This document shows positions 46,525-57,750 of a DNA stretch of 64,000 nucleotides, one piece after another. Origin of the DNA: Chamaecrista fasciculata (lineage: Eukaryota > Streptophyta > Magnoliopsida > Fabales > Fabaceae); contig QANZ01048874.1 of assembly GCA_003254925.1 (NCBI GenBank), positions 65,054 through 129,053 of the forward strand, given 5' to 3'. How positions within the stretch are numbered: the stretch's first letter is position 1; every line of letters begins with the position of its first letter. Made by a program: the position numbers and the translations under genes. The notes beneath the pieces were generated by a model. The model made no database searches. It was not told where the DNA came from and saw only the letters and a list, made by a program, of their open reading frames with translations.

Positions 46525-49001
46525 CTAGTAAATAAAAGATATTATTAAGTATTTAGTATAAAATACAAGGCAGATCCAAGATATTTGTTTGGGTATAGCA
46601 TTAAAATGGTGTGAATATAAGGGGAGCACGAAATGGGTCATATATTTGTTATGGTGGTGATGTTTAGTCAGCATCACCAAGGCCGTCGCTTCCATCACCC
46701 TTCTTGGATATTGGTGGCTTGGTGCATAATGTGAGTTTGGTTTTTTCTTCTGAGAAGCAATTTCAGCATTCTTTCGTAGAACAGCTCCAGGTCGCTGTTG
46801 AAACAGTGGACCCTAAAATTGACCAACAACCACAACAACTTTCAAGTCAAGGAAAGGTCAGAAACAAAACTTCAAAACTATATATCTACTTGTTATATTA
46901 TTGAACAAGAAATAGAAGTGCAGAAAATAATAGGAATGAATTCTGTATTATTGATGATATGGAATGAATAGAGCACTAAGCTATTTATAGAATTATAGCT
47001 TAGTGAAGTACAGAAGATTAGAAGTTAACAGAATTAACAAACTCTGCATAACAGAATAACAGACTCTGCACTCTGAATAACTACTAACTAACTCTCACTA
47101 GTATCAACTAACTGACTTATACTCTTACAATTATGACGGCCATATTTTAGTATGCTTTTGAGATATAGTGTGATGGAAAACATCCTTAACCCCATTCTCT
47201 TGATTAAATTTCAAAACAAAATACTATAGGCTTATGCTTTATTTATTCTTCAACAATGAAGGGTGAAAAAAGTTCCCAGAAAGTACGTGTTCAAAGAATC
47301 ATGTCCGTCGAATAAATCAATAAAATCTAAGGGATTAAAAATATAATTATGTAATTTTAAAAAAATGATTTTCGGCACATCTAGGATTGTTTTTTTTTGG
47401 CATTACTACTCTGCACTTGTGCCTTTCTACTGCTATATGATTATACTTAACATTTACTAAATTAATATTTTGACTTCCCATCCCCTAGTGTGTGCAAATT
47501 TCAGGTCATAAAGAAGAGCAATTAAGGAGAGGAAGGATATATAATAAGAGGAATAGAAGAACTTCAAAGTAAGCAAATGCACATACCGTTGCTGTTGTGT
47601 CTGCTGCTCGTGGCTGCACACCTTTCAGGCCCACAACCCTTAAATAAATCAATGCTTAAACACTAAAGATCATATTTATCACTCAGCCATTTGAATTGTC
47701 AACCTAGTTTTACACCAGCAATTCAATATCACACAAGGAATTTCAGAATGTTAGACATACCAGCCACCACGAGGAGCATCTGAATAAGAACTGGGGTCCA
47801 TGGGATCCAACTCATCATCCTCCACATAAGCACGTTTCTTGGCCCCTCTTCTACCCCCTTTATCAAATGGAGGTTTTGAACTAGACCTGAACTCACAAAA
47901 TGGGATCAGTAATTTATAATTTTAGCAAACCCAAACTTGATTCATCAGACAAAGGAAAACCTATACTTGCAAGTTTTTCAATGACAAGCAAAGAACTGTT
48001 TCTTTATCAAAAGGCAATCTTTGCTGCTAGTAAAATGTCAGAGAAGAGATATTCTGAATGATGAACAATATCAGTTAAATTTCAATTATCTGATAGAATA
48101 CACCAAGCAATATAGTAATTATACTGGAAAACACCAGCCAATTATTAGTGCTCCAAATCTTCATAGGAGAGGCTAACATACCTCTGTTTGAAATCTTTTT
48201 TGTCAGAACTTTCAGAGGGATGTGCAGCACTACTTTGCTGATTATTCAAACTGGAGGACAGATACTCACATTGTGGAAGATTCAAAATTCTGCATTTGTT
48301 TGTTTAAGAATAAAGAACTATCAGAGATAAACTTATGCAGGGTATTTTGACAGTATTAAGAAAAAATAGGTCATATGTAAAGCACTTAAATTTCTTATCA
48401 ACTTGAAGGGGTTTATTAACTAGGTAGCATATTTCAAAATAAATACAGTCATCAATCAATATAAATTTACACTATCATTCCATAGCTAACGTGCAATATA
48501 AGTAGCATATGATTCTATGACTCAGTTCTCCTTCATATGTGACAAGCAATGTGCGCTCTGGATGAACATTGTCACAAGGCTAAACCTTTGGAAACCTTGA
48601 GAGTTCAAGTGTTGCAGCATTTCAACCATAGATTTGCCACAAATCTTTATTTTTATTTATTAAATTTTAGCATTCTGTGACTAGGCCAGAGTACTCCATA
48701 ATGCCTTCTAATAAACCAACCGGTTCATGCAGCAGCAATATAATACATATCAAAAGCAGAGTAGCAGTAGCAATGTAGAAAACAAAACTCCAAAATTTAG
48801 GGCTAAAACAGCATGAGGCACCACAGTTTACCTTGTACAGTGATTGCAGTAACCCCATGACTGCACCAGGCCAACACCCCAACCACCACATTCCATGCAC
48901 CTTGGAAATTTGGAAGATTGGTCATCCCCACCTACTTTACCCCCATACGTCGAACTTGACAAGCCAGAGTGGCCAATTGCATTTCCCTCATAGAACCCGA
49001 C
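46525..49001 (-). pseudogene. PQBP1-like (WW-domain spliceosome protein) 3' portion, altered copy
   Basis: Five exons join in perfect phase: 49001-48832, 48289-48182, 47886-47761, 47638-47587, and 46812 onward. They encode the C-terminal part of a PQBP1 homologue: [56 protein letters not shown] and GPLFQQRPGAVLRKNAEIAS. In the family this last piece reads QQRPYPSPGAVLR; the YPSP of the YxxPxxVL motif that binds the U5 snRNP 15-kDa protein is missing here. A further 8-bp duplication (CACCAAGC-type) shifts the frame before the usual GDGSDGLGDAD end (normal stop position 46664-46666), so reading continues to 46525. No WW-domain exons are seen upstream, and an in-frame stop precedes the 49002 acceptor. 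Introns are kept, so it is a genomic duplicate or a decaying gene. Confidence 0.75.
46897..47134 (-). mobile_element. Solo LTR, 228 bp, exact 5-bp TSD, in a PQBP1-like intron
   Basis: On the minus strand the body (47129-46902) begins TGTAAGAGTATAAG and ends TTCTTGTTCA. A TATA-like CTATAAATAGC and an AATAATA follow in LTR order. Flanks are exact ATTAT (plus strand, 46897-46901 and 47130-47134). It is short and Copia-like. It sits inside the last intron of the PQBP1-like copy. Confidence 0.8.
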
Positions 49002-49003
49002 CT

Positions 49004-49959
49004 ATGACAGCACTCTTGGTGTTTACTGGGCTAAATTTCGTTTTGGTCTCAACTATTACTCCAGTTTATGATTTTGTTTGCTTTCATCCTTACTGGGAAA
49101 GAAGGGTGAGACTGTTGCTCAATTGTTCCTTTTGTCTTTTTTTTTTTTATTTTTTTTATTTATCATAATTGTTCCTTCTATCTGAAGTTGAAGAAGTTTG
49201 CAGCATTTTACTGTTATGTTTTTTTTTCTTTCTCTTCTGTCTTCTTGTGTGAATTACTGAATGAAAATTATCCGCTATCATGCTGGTTTAGTCAGAGCAT
49301 CTCTTTTATTGGCCCAAAATGCTCTTACTATGGAGCATAACTCAAAATTGTATAAGTTATTGGACTTGGTTTTTTTATGATAGTTCACTATCCCTTTAAA
49401 AAGATAAAAAGAAAATGTCACCGGTAGTCGCATCAAACTTATTTATCACTATTATCAAATCTACGCTGCTTGGATTGTATCATAGTAAATGGTAACTCTC
49501 AAAACCCTATAATACTATTTCTGCAACATGTGAGCATGTTAAATTAAGCCACTGAAGATAAGTAGGTCAAAAAATAGAAAGGGCTGTTACTATTCCAGGC
49601 TTATGCGGATGAAATTCCTGAACATGATTTTTGATCAAAGTGTTGGTCATGAAATCCTAATTATGTCTTGAAGTTGCTGGATAAGGGTTTGAATGTTCTT
49701 GTTTTTCCATGTTAATAATAAACATTCCTTGATTTGTTTTTTGGAGGTCAGCCACACTCAAATCAGTATGTGATATCTGAAATTGTTTATGAGTTTAAGT
49801 TGTGCATGATTAGTTCATAAATAATGATGAAGAAACTTATCTGCTATTGATCTGTTAATTATGCTATTTGACTGACTCCATATCCAACCTTTGTTACAGA
49901 GGGAACGACGTCGACAGGAACGTGAAGCTTCTCTAGCTAGTAGCTCAAAGTCAATTTAA
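49004..49959 (+). CDS. 53-aa single-pass membrane protein, two exons
   Basis: Exon 1 is 49004-49105 and exon 2 is 49900-49959; the donor is AGG/GTGAGA and the acceptor TTACAG, phase 0. The product begins MTALLVFTGLNFVLVSTITP (one hydrophobic segment, residues about 3-18), then VYDFVCFHPYWERR, and ends with a basic/acidic helix RERRRQEREASLASSS. The join recreates the smooth run WERRRERRRQERE, strong evidence that the two exons belong together. Size and layout resemble small plant organelle or ER membrane proteins of unknown role; I recall similar YDFVCFHPYWERR sequences but no named function. The start codon lies 3 bp from the first exon of the opposite-strand PQBP1-like copy. Too short for ordinary ORF detection. 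Confidence 0.65.
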
Positions 49960-50633
49960 CAGGTTATATCATGGGAACGTTTGGAGTAGGATTGTTCATG
50001 CCTTCGTTTCATTTTACTTTGTAAACTTTATCTTGGAATTCTCCAATCCTCGAATCCTCGAATCCATCCTCCAATTTAATGTTCTCCTCCGCATAGGTGT
50101 CCACAAATCATGGCGAGTATCAACCTTTTGCATTTTCTCACTCGCGCTCTGCAATTGACACGTTTCCTTTTTTTGTTCGATTGTAATGCGGAGCAGAACA
50201 TTAAATCCAAGGATAAATTGATGGATGGATAGTCCCTAGCATAAAATGATATTAAATTATCAAGCCTAATGAATACCTCTTTTAAATTATGTTATAGTTA
50301 CTTATATTTTTTTTATTTAAACCCAAGTTGCCCAAAAAAAAAAGCTACACAATTAAATTTCTTTTTGTAACTTCACAATTCATAAATTCATAATATATCA
50401 TTTCCTGCTAGTCCTGCGTTACTTGCTTGGGATCAACGCCAATTTGGTCAATTTAGAATATTTACCATATTAAAGAATCATGGAACCATGAATGAAGGGA
50501 AAAGAAAAAAAATTAAGGAGGAGAAATAAAAAATATTTGTATTTTTAATTTATCGTATTTTTTAAAGAACCCTAAACCTCAGTCCAGTGTCACACAGACT
50601 ATAGTATAAACCACACACACCCAAATTGGTACG
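49960..50633. other. Intergenic region before WDR46
   Basis: It holds the 3' UTR of the small membrane-protein gene and the inverted-repeat pair listed at 50068-50215, then AT-rich promoter DNA for the WDR46 gene. Confidence 0.45.
50068..50215. repeat. Imperfect 28-bp inverted repeat (small MITE-like hairpin)
   Basis: TCCTCCAATTTAATGTTCTC...CCGCAT (50068-50095) faces ATGCGGAG...AACATTAAATCCAAGGA (50188-50215), with three or four mismatches. The spacer is about 92 bp. Likely a worn MITE. Confidence 0.5.
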
Positions 50634-50657
50634 ATGCTATGTGCTATGCGACTTTAA
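50634..50657 (+). promoter_or_regulatory. Short upstream ORF overlapping the first WDR46 start
   Basis: An ATG at 50634 opens a 7-codon frame (MLCAMRL, stop at 50655-50657). It overlaps the ATG at 50639 in another frame. If transcription starts upstream, scanning ribosomes meet it first, which would favour the later ATG at 50774 or lower output from 50639. Confidence 0.45.
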
Positions 50658-53600
50658 TCTTCCGCTGCCGCCGTTTCGCGTCTTCTTCTTCTTCTTCGCC
50701 TTCTTTGCTCTGTAAATCTCTGCGATTTCTCTCTTCCTCTTTATCGCAAGCGTCATTTCAAGCATCAGCAGCAATGGTGGCTCATCCCAAGGACGAAGCC
50801 TACCTTACCAGTGCTCATATTCTTGGCCAGGTAAAAAACAACCTTTGCATATATGCCTAGGAAATTGGAGCACAAGAAAATGAGGAATCTCTTGAAGTTC
50901 ACTATACATATTCTGCTTAAGGGTAAAAAACAGAGAAAAGCTGTTGATACATTTTTTGGATATTGATGAAAGAACATATTTGTATTTTTATGCTCCTTCT
51001 CGAGGAAAAAATGGTATTAATTCAGAATTAAATAGTGTTGTTTTCAATAAAATGATCACTGTGTGATTAACCCTCTCTTATAGATTGGACATATCTGTTA
51101 CTTCCTCTCTAACATTTGTGTATTGTTTTTGAAATTTTGATTATTGATAGATGATATTGCTTTGCAGGATATGTCTGATGAGTTAGATATGAAAATAAAG
51201 AAATATCTTAGAGGAGAAGGCGCAAATTTGGAGGTATAAAGTGTTGAGATTTCAAGAATGAAGACATGGGTACTTGATAATGTTATCTTATTGTGCTTTT
51301 AAATGATAAATTGCAGGCTTTGAAAGATAAAAAGCTGAAGGGTCAACTCTCTGTTAGAGAAGATCTATTCAGTAAATCTGCAAAAGTTGCTGCCAAGGCC
51401 GATAAGGTTTGTTATATCTCTGATTTCTTTAATTTAAAATGGTCTTTTAAGTTAATATTTTGGGATATATCTTTCACATGTGAGTTTAATATGAAGTTCT
51501 TTTCATGGATGTGATTGAAATATTCTCCATACTTTATTTGATTGCATATTTGAATAAGATCTAAGGTATATCATTAGCTTCGTTGTGAGATTATGCAATT
51601 ATGTTCTTATAGATACTCTTCAATGCTATATTATTCTAATGGTCCGGGTACCCCTGACCCAATCCAAAAAACTATTGTTTTATACACTTTTTTTTTTGTT
51701 TTTATCGTATGTTGAATGCTATTTGCAAACTATGTATAAGTATCTCAAAATTAGCTTGGTGATTTGGGCCCTACTTTGTGAATTATTATCACCCTTGTTC
51801 TATTGTTTGCTGTGTATGTGATTATTTATGGCTGCGATGTAACATTTCACATCACATAATACATTTTTGAATCAATCAAAATACTTTTATCTTCATGATA
51901 TCCTAATTATCATTTTTAAGATTGAATCAAATATCTTTTTGTAAATTGAATGCCTATTGAGATTCAAGAGGTTACTGGCTACCTGTATATCTGATTTTGA
52001 AGGATGTTAGTGACTTAGTCATTGATCTTTGCTACTGTAGTATAATGATACACAATTACATGGTTTGAACTTAATATTTTCCCCTGACCCCCTAATTTCA
52101 TATATGCAGTGGCTTGTGCCTAGTGAGGGAGGCTATCTAGAGGCTGAAGGCATAGAGAAGACATGGAGGATCAAACAGGAGGCAATAGCTAAAGAAGTAG
52201 ATATTTTAAGCTTAAGGAACCAATATGATATTGTTTTACCAGGTTATTTTTAATTAATTGCTGGCTATGATTATCTTAAATCAAGCTTACATCTTTGTTT
52301 CTTGTAATCCTAGTCAAAAGAGTGTTCTAATCTTTAGTAAGTGGATATCTGGTGATGGTACTTTGAGCGCTTGCTTACTGAAACTGGTTGGTTTTCAAGC
52401 TGGAAGTGTTTATTGTTAAGCATAAGGGGATATTCATCCATTATTTATTTCTTTATATTTCGTCAATTTTTATTGATGGCATATGCCAACTGCACACTGT
52501 ATTATATACTTGATTTATTTTTGAAGCAAATATACATATCTTTCCTTTTCTGATTATCTTTTTTATGAATATTGAAAATGGCATAGTGGTGAGAGAATAA
52601 GAGCTGTTGAGGATAGATGATAATTAATGTCACAACTCAGAGTTGAGGAAGTCAAATCTTATTTCCTGGTTTCTTTGCCTAGTAAGGTCTTACGGTTTGT
52701 GTTCTTTGTGTTGAGGTAGTTGTTCACTGGGCTTGAATTGGTCTCTGTTAAGGTGTTTTTGCTGACAGGTAGGTCTTTTTAGTGTCTGAAGTCTTTTGGT
52801 ATTGGCTTAGGATCCCATGATTTTGTGAGCCTTCAATCATTTGATATATGGGGTCCAAATGAATACATATATTCCATTATTGCAAATTAAACACTACTAG
52901 ATATTCTGGTCAGAATATGTTAATTGAGTGGTAATAAAAGTTGTGTACTCAATACTCATATTACCATAACTTGGATTATCAACATGTAGAGACATGTTGA
53001 AGGGACAAGATTGCTAAAAGACTTTACCCCACCAAATAAAAAAAGCTACATGACTAGTTGCCAAAGAGCTTATTATATTCAACAACATGATCAAAATTAG
53101 AAATTGATTACTATTCAGTTATAGACCATGGACTATTTCAAGGTCCATTATTGTCACAAGAGGAACTTTAAAATAAAGGGAAGAAGTGTTATTATCTTGA
53201 CCTGCCTAATTTTTCTTGCTAGTTACCTCTACAATTCACTTGTGCAGCTCTTGGTCCATACACTTTGGATTTTACTTCAAGTGGCCGATACATGGCTATT
53301 GGAGGACGCAAGGGCCATCTTGGAATTGTGGACATGATGGAAATGAACCTAATAAAAGAGTTTCAGGTATCTTAGTAAAAACTCAGTTCAGACTGTGTAC
53401 TTTGGCTTTGATGTAATGCTCCTGAGCACCATCTTTGATATTTTTTAAAATGCATTGTCAAGTTGTGACCTGTGACGCACATTTTTGTAATCATAAAAAA
53501 GGACATTTTTGTGATCTTGAAAAGGCATTTATTGAGTGCCAGTTCTGCTTGACATTGGAGAACAGTTTGTAAAACTGGCACTAATGGTTCTACTTTATGG

Positions 53601-55609
53601 ATAAAAGCTTTAGTTATTATGCTACTGGAGAAGATTATAGCTAGTTTCTACTCTCTTTTTTTCAGGTTAGAGAGACAGTGCGTGATGTGGTATTCTTGCA
53701 TAATGAGCTATTTTTTGCTGCTGCCCAGAAAAAGTAATTTCCTTCCTCAGAGTTGGCATCAAACTGTTTGTTTACTCTAATTCTAATTCTGCGCAAACGT
53801 TATACTTGCTCCCACCTACCAGTGAAACTCAACCATTAATATTTGTTTGCTTTAATTTTCCTTGGTACATGTAAAGCAAAGTACCTTTTGCTTATTGTAG
53901 CTTCAAAATGATGAACTCGAGTGATTTTGATAAATATACCTTGTACTTATAATTTGTTGATTTGCTTTTATAATTATTTTCAGATTTTAATCCTCAGTCC
54001 ATTTAGATAGAAATTATGGGTTAAGGGGTTTATGATTATATTAAACTGTTTTTTCTATTGAAATTAGATACTTGGTTCTAGAAGTGCTATTCCTTGTTGT
54101 CGATTTTTGTTCCTTATGTTTTATTCCAAAAAAAAAATGTCTATTCTGCTCTGTTTAGATATTTTTTGCCATTTGGAAAATATTAGATTTTTTGGGGGCT
54201 CAAATTAAACTAGTAAATCTGGTTTCATTTTTCTTGTGATATTTAACTTGTAAATTCTCAAATTTTATAGGTATCCTTACATCTATAATCGTGATGGCAC
54301 GGAGCTTCACTGCCTAAAGGTTGGTATATTGTGTTTGTAATATGTTGACACTTGATCTTGTCAGCATTTTGCTATATTTTTGCATATTGCAGATCCTATT
54401 TTGAATATCATAGCTTGACTACTATTTCTGATTTTGTGCTATCTAGAGGCATTTTACCTGATAGAACACAACAATGTGCTGTTTTGAACTAGGCTGGTAG
54501 TTAATTGGCTGAAAATGGCTATGAATTTACTTGTGGGATGCATCTTGAGATGGATCTGATTTTTATTTTTTGGGGGGGAATTTCAGGAACATGGTGCTGT
54601 GTTAAGACTTCAGTTTCTAGAAACCCACTTTCTCTTGGCTTCAATAAACAAATTTGGGCAGCTTCATTATCAGGATGTTACTACTGGTACCATGGTTGGT
54701 AATTATCGAACTGGCTTAGGTCGTACTAGTGTGATGCAAGTGAACTCCTTCAATGGGGTTGTTGCTTTGGGTCATTCTGGTGGTACAGTGACAATGTGGA
54801 AGCCTACAAGCTCTGCTCCTCTTGTGAAGATGCTGTGTCATCATGGTCCTCTCTCGGCTCTAGCAATTCACTCAAATGGCCACTTAATGGCCACAGCTGG
54901 GAAGGACAAAAAGGTCAAGCTTTGGGACTTGAGGAAATTTGAGGTTCTCCAGACGCTTCCCGGCCATGCCAACACCTTGGATTTTAGTCAGAAGGGCTTA
55001 CTTGCTTGTGGTACTGGCTCTTCTATACAGGTTCTGAGAGATACTTCCGAATCGCAGAAGTATTCTAGGTATATGACTCATTCCATGGTTAAAGGTTACC
55101 AGATAGGAAAGTTAGTATTCCGACCATATGAAGATGTTCTGGGCATAGGGCACTCCATGGGTTGGTCCAGCATTCTTATTCCAGGATCAGGGGAGCCTAA
55201 CTTTGATTCATGGGTGGCCAATCCATTTGAAACATCTAAACAGAGGAGAGAGAAGGAAATTCGTTCTCTTCTTGATAAGCTGCCTCCCGAGACAATCATG
55301 TTGGATCCAAGCAAAATTGGTACGGTGAAACCATCAAACAAAAAGAAGCCGTCGAAGAAGGAGAGAGAGGATGAAATGGAAGAAACCATTGAAGCTGTGA
55401 AGGACACGAAAATGAAGAAGAAGACAAAAGGTAGAAATAAGCCAGGCAAGATGATGAAGAAAAAGAAGGAAGCACTAGACAAAGTGAAGAGGCCTTTCTT
55501 GGAGCAAAAAATTAAGGAGGAAGAAATATCCAGAAAACGGCAGAAAATTAGTAAGGAGGTTGATTTACCAAAGTCTTTAGAGCGGTTTGTTAGAAAAACA
55601 GCATCATGA
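50639..55609 (+). CDS. WDR46/UTP7 small-subunit processome WD40 protein with ThrRS-like first exon
   Basis: Eight exons join in frame: 50639-50830, 51168-51233, 51317-51406, 52110-52242, 53248-53366, 53666-53733, 54271-54319 and 54587-55609. From ATG 50774 this gives 534 aa, close to Arabidopsis UTP7-type proteins; from 50639, 579 aa. The body has the family start (DMKIKKYLRGEGANLE), WD40 repeats (GHSGGTVTMWKP, DKKVKLWDLRKF), the BING4 C-terminal domain (IGHSMGWSSILIPGSGEPNF, SWVANPFETSKQRREKE) and a lysine-rich nucleolar tail. UTP7 scaffolds early 18S pre-rRNA processing in the nucleolus. Exon 1 is odd: a Ser/Arg-rich presequence, then MVAHPKDEAYLTSA, resembles the start of plant organellar threonyl-tRNA synthetase and not WDR46. 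Confidence 0.9.
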
Positions 55610-55886
55610 TCATGTTTCCTAAATTTTGACAGTGTTTCATAATTGTATTATATTTACATGTTCCATACTTTCATTTAATATGATTCGATGCCTTTCAGGT
55701 ATGATGAATCTCCGAAACATTGTTCTATTTTTGTTTTTTTTGCTTCCCCATGTATTGGAGATTTAAGGCCTGGAGAGGAGGGGTAATAGAGAGTGAGATG
55801 GGAAAGGGTAGTAATTGAATCTTAAGAAGTGATGTTTATTTTGGTGTTGGAGCCCCTATTTCATGGGCGATTTTGCTATAGAGAGT
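55610..55886. other. 3' flank of WDR46
   Basis: Probable 3' UTR and spacer before the CCGGTT-rich element. No other feature seen. Confidence 0.4.
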
Positions 55887-56354
55887 CAGGGTTCAAGGTT
55901 TAATGGTTCAAACGGGGTCGAACCGTTGACAAATAAATAAATTAAAAATAATAAAAAAATCTATATATGATAAAATTTTAATTCAAATATTCATAATTAG
56001 GTTACAAAATACAATTATAACATTAACATATTAATACAATTCAAATATTCATAATGTTCATCAATATAATATCATCAAATGACATTTTATGATCACTTTA
56101 TTTATTAAATTTTGGTTCATAATCAACATTCTCTAAGATTTGACCTATAATTATAAAAAAGACCAAAATAATCAAAAAAATTAATAATAAAAAAATAAAT
56201 CAGGACCGGTTTGCCTCTGGTTCAGGTCGGTTTCACTAGTTTTTGGCCGATTCTCTCCGGTTCTCTGTCCATCCGGTTATTAGAACGACTCGGACCGGTC
56301 TAATGCCTGGTTCCCGGTTCAACCGGCCGGTCCGATCTGATTTTAATAACCCTG
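55887..56354. mobile_element. CCGGTT-rich hAT-like MITE
   Basis: The ends are CAGGGTT and AACCCTG, typical of hAT-type caps. The right third is rich in CCGGTT/AACCGG and matches the reverse of 4327-4530; the middle is AT-rich. No coding sequence. The 8-bp flanks do not match, so the ends may be slightly off. Confidence 0.6.
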
Positions 56355-56393
56355 GTTGCATGCCCTTAATGAAATCCACATTTAATCACCAAA

Positions 56394-56576
56394 ATGACCG
56401 TTTTGTGTGTGTTGAAATCTCTCATCAGTCACAACAAGCCTTCATCTATCAAGAATTTCAAAACCCAAATGGAAAATCTGAAGATGTGCACGCAGGATCT
56501 TGAAGAAACAGTTGAGAGAATCTCAAGGCAAATCATTAGAAATAGAGTTTCCCTTGTCAACATCTTCAACAACTAG
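56394..56576 (+). pseudogene. DUF241 protein C-terminal remnant
   Basis: About 60 codons end in FKTQMENLKMCTQDLEETVE, then RISRQIIRNRVSLVNIFNN and a stop. This copies the end of plant DUF241 proteins, which close with a pattern like ENLE..IQDLEEGLE.LFRR.IRTRVSLLNIL. Full members are about 280-300 aa, so at least four fifths is missing. The remnant begins just after the hAT-like element at 55887-56354, whose insertion may have helped remove the rest. Confidence 0.6.
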
Positions 56577-57750
56577 TTAGAGAAAAATCTGTACCCAAAA
56601 TCAAAATTTTCCCCTTGAATGTCTCATAATTGTACATAAAAGAAATTAGAAAGAATTATCTAATTCATAGAACCAAACAAAAAAAAATCATCAATTTTAT
56701 TTCATTTATTTGTACAAACAATATTGTATTTTAAATTAGGTTAATTACTAAATAGAAATGACTTGACATGTTTAAAAATCTACTTGTATATAAATGATCA
56801 AATTTTTTCATATTACAATTAAATTAATTTGTAGACAAACTCGCCGGTTAAAATATTTGAATTAAGAATATAACACTATGTCATTATTTGATACCTACAT
56901 TAAATATAATTAAACCAAAACCGATAATTGAAATATTTGTAAATGATTAAATTAGAAATAATTTTAAAAAAATATTATTGAACTATTTTGTGTTTTTAAT
57001 ATTTTTTTTTTCTCCCACCATCTTTTTTGTCTGTTACGTTTTTGTTGTTGTATTCAAGGAAGAAAATTAATTTTTATATTCTTTGAATAATTTGAAGATG
57101 AAGGAAGGAAATTAGTTTTATTCATTTCAAAATTTAGATTATGAATTAAATATTTCCCCTTAAATTCATTTTTGACAATGCCAATCCAAGGATTGTGTTA
57201 CGTTTAAAGAAAATTTTACACAGCTAGCAGATAAAATTTTATTTAATTAATTCACTTAATGATAATAATTAAGTTTAAATTTATATAATTGGATTCTCAA
57301 ATTTTTCACAAGATATTGTTTTCCTTAAAAGTTAAAAACGAGTAACAAACGTGTATTTCTTATGATAATCTTTCTCTCCCTAAATTGGAATCCCAAATTT
57401 AATCCTGTAATAATCTTTCTTAAATCATTGTCATCATTTTGGGACATCAAATTAATAAATCAGACCCTTGACCTTAATAGGCCAATGCCTTAAAAATAAT
57501 TGGAAAAAAAAAAACATTATTCAGTGCCTCACAATTGACAGACAAATTAAATAACCAAATTGAAACAAACAAATATATTAATTCCTTTAATATTTTAAAG
57601 CCAATTATTAGATTGGATTTCGTTCCCATCTATACATGCAAAACTACTTACGCAATTCCATTTCATCCCTTTTTCTTATTGGTCAAAAAAGAAAGAAAGT
57701 ATCTATCCATCAATTTATTTCACAATTTAATTTCCGAAGGGTAAGATTGA
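56577..57750. other. Gene-free AT-rich spacer
   Basis: AT-rich DNA without coding sequence, RNA gene or clear element ends. Confidence 0.4.

Noticed and set aside
49821-49880. Possible C/D-box snoRNA in the intron of the 53-aa gene (AATGATGA ... CTGA)
   Set aside because: There is no convincing terminal stem or internal D'/C' pair; boxes this short occur by chance in AT-rich introns.
55096-55482. Antisense 128-aa Phe/Ser-rich frame
   Set aside because: It is the mirror of the lysine-rich tail of WDR46.
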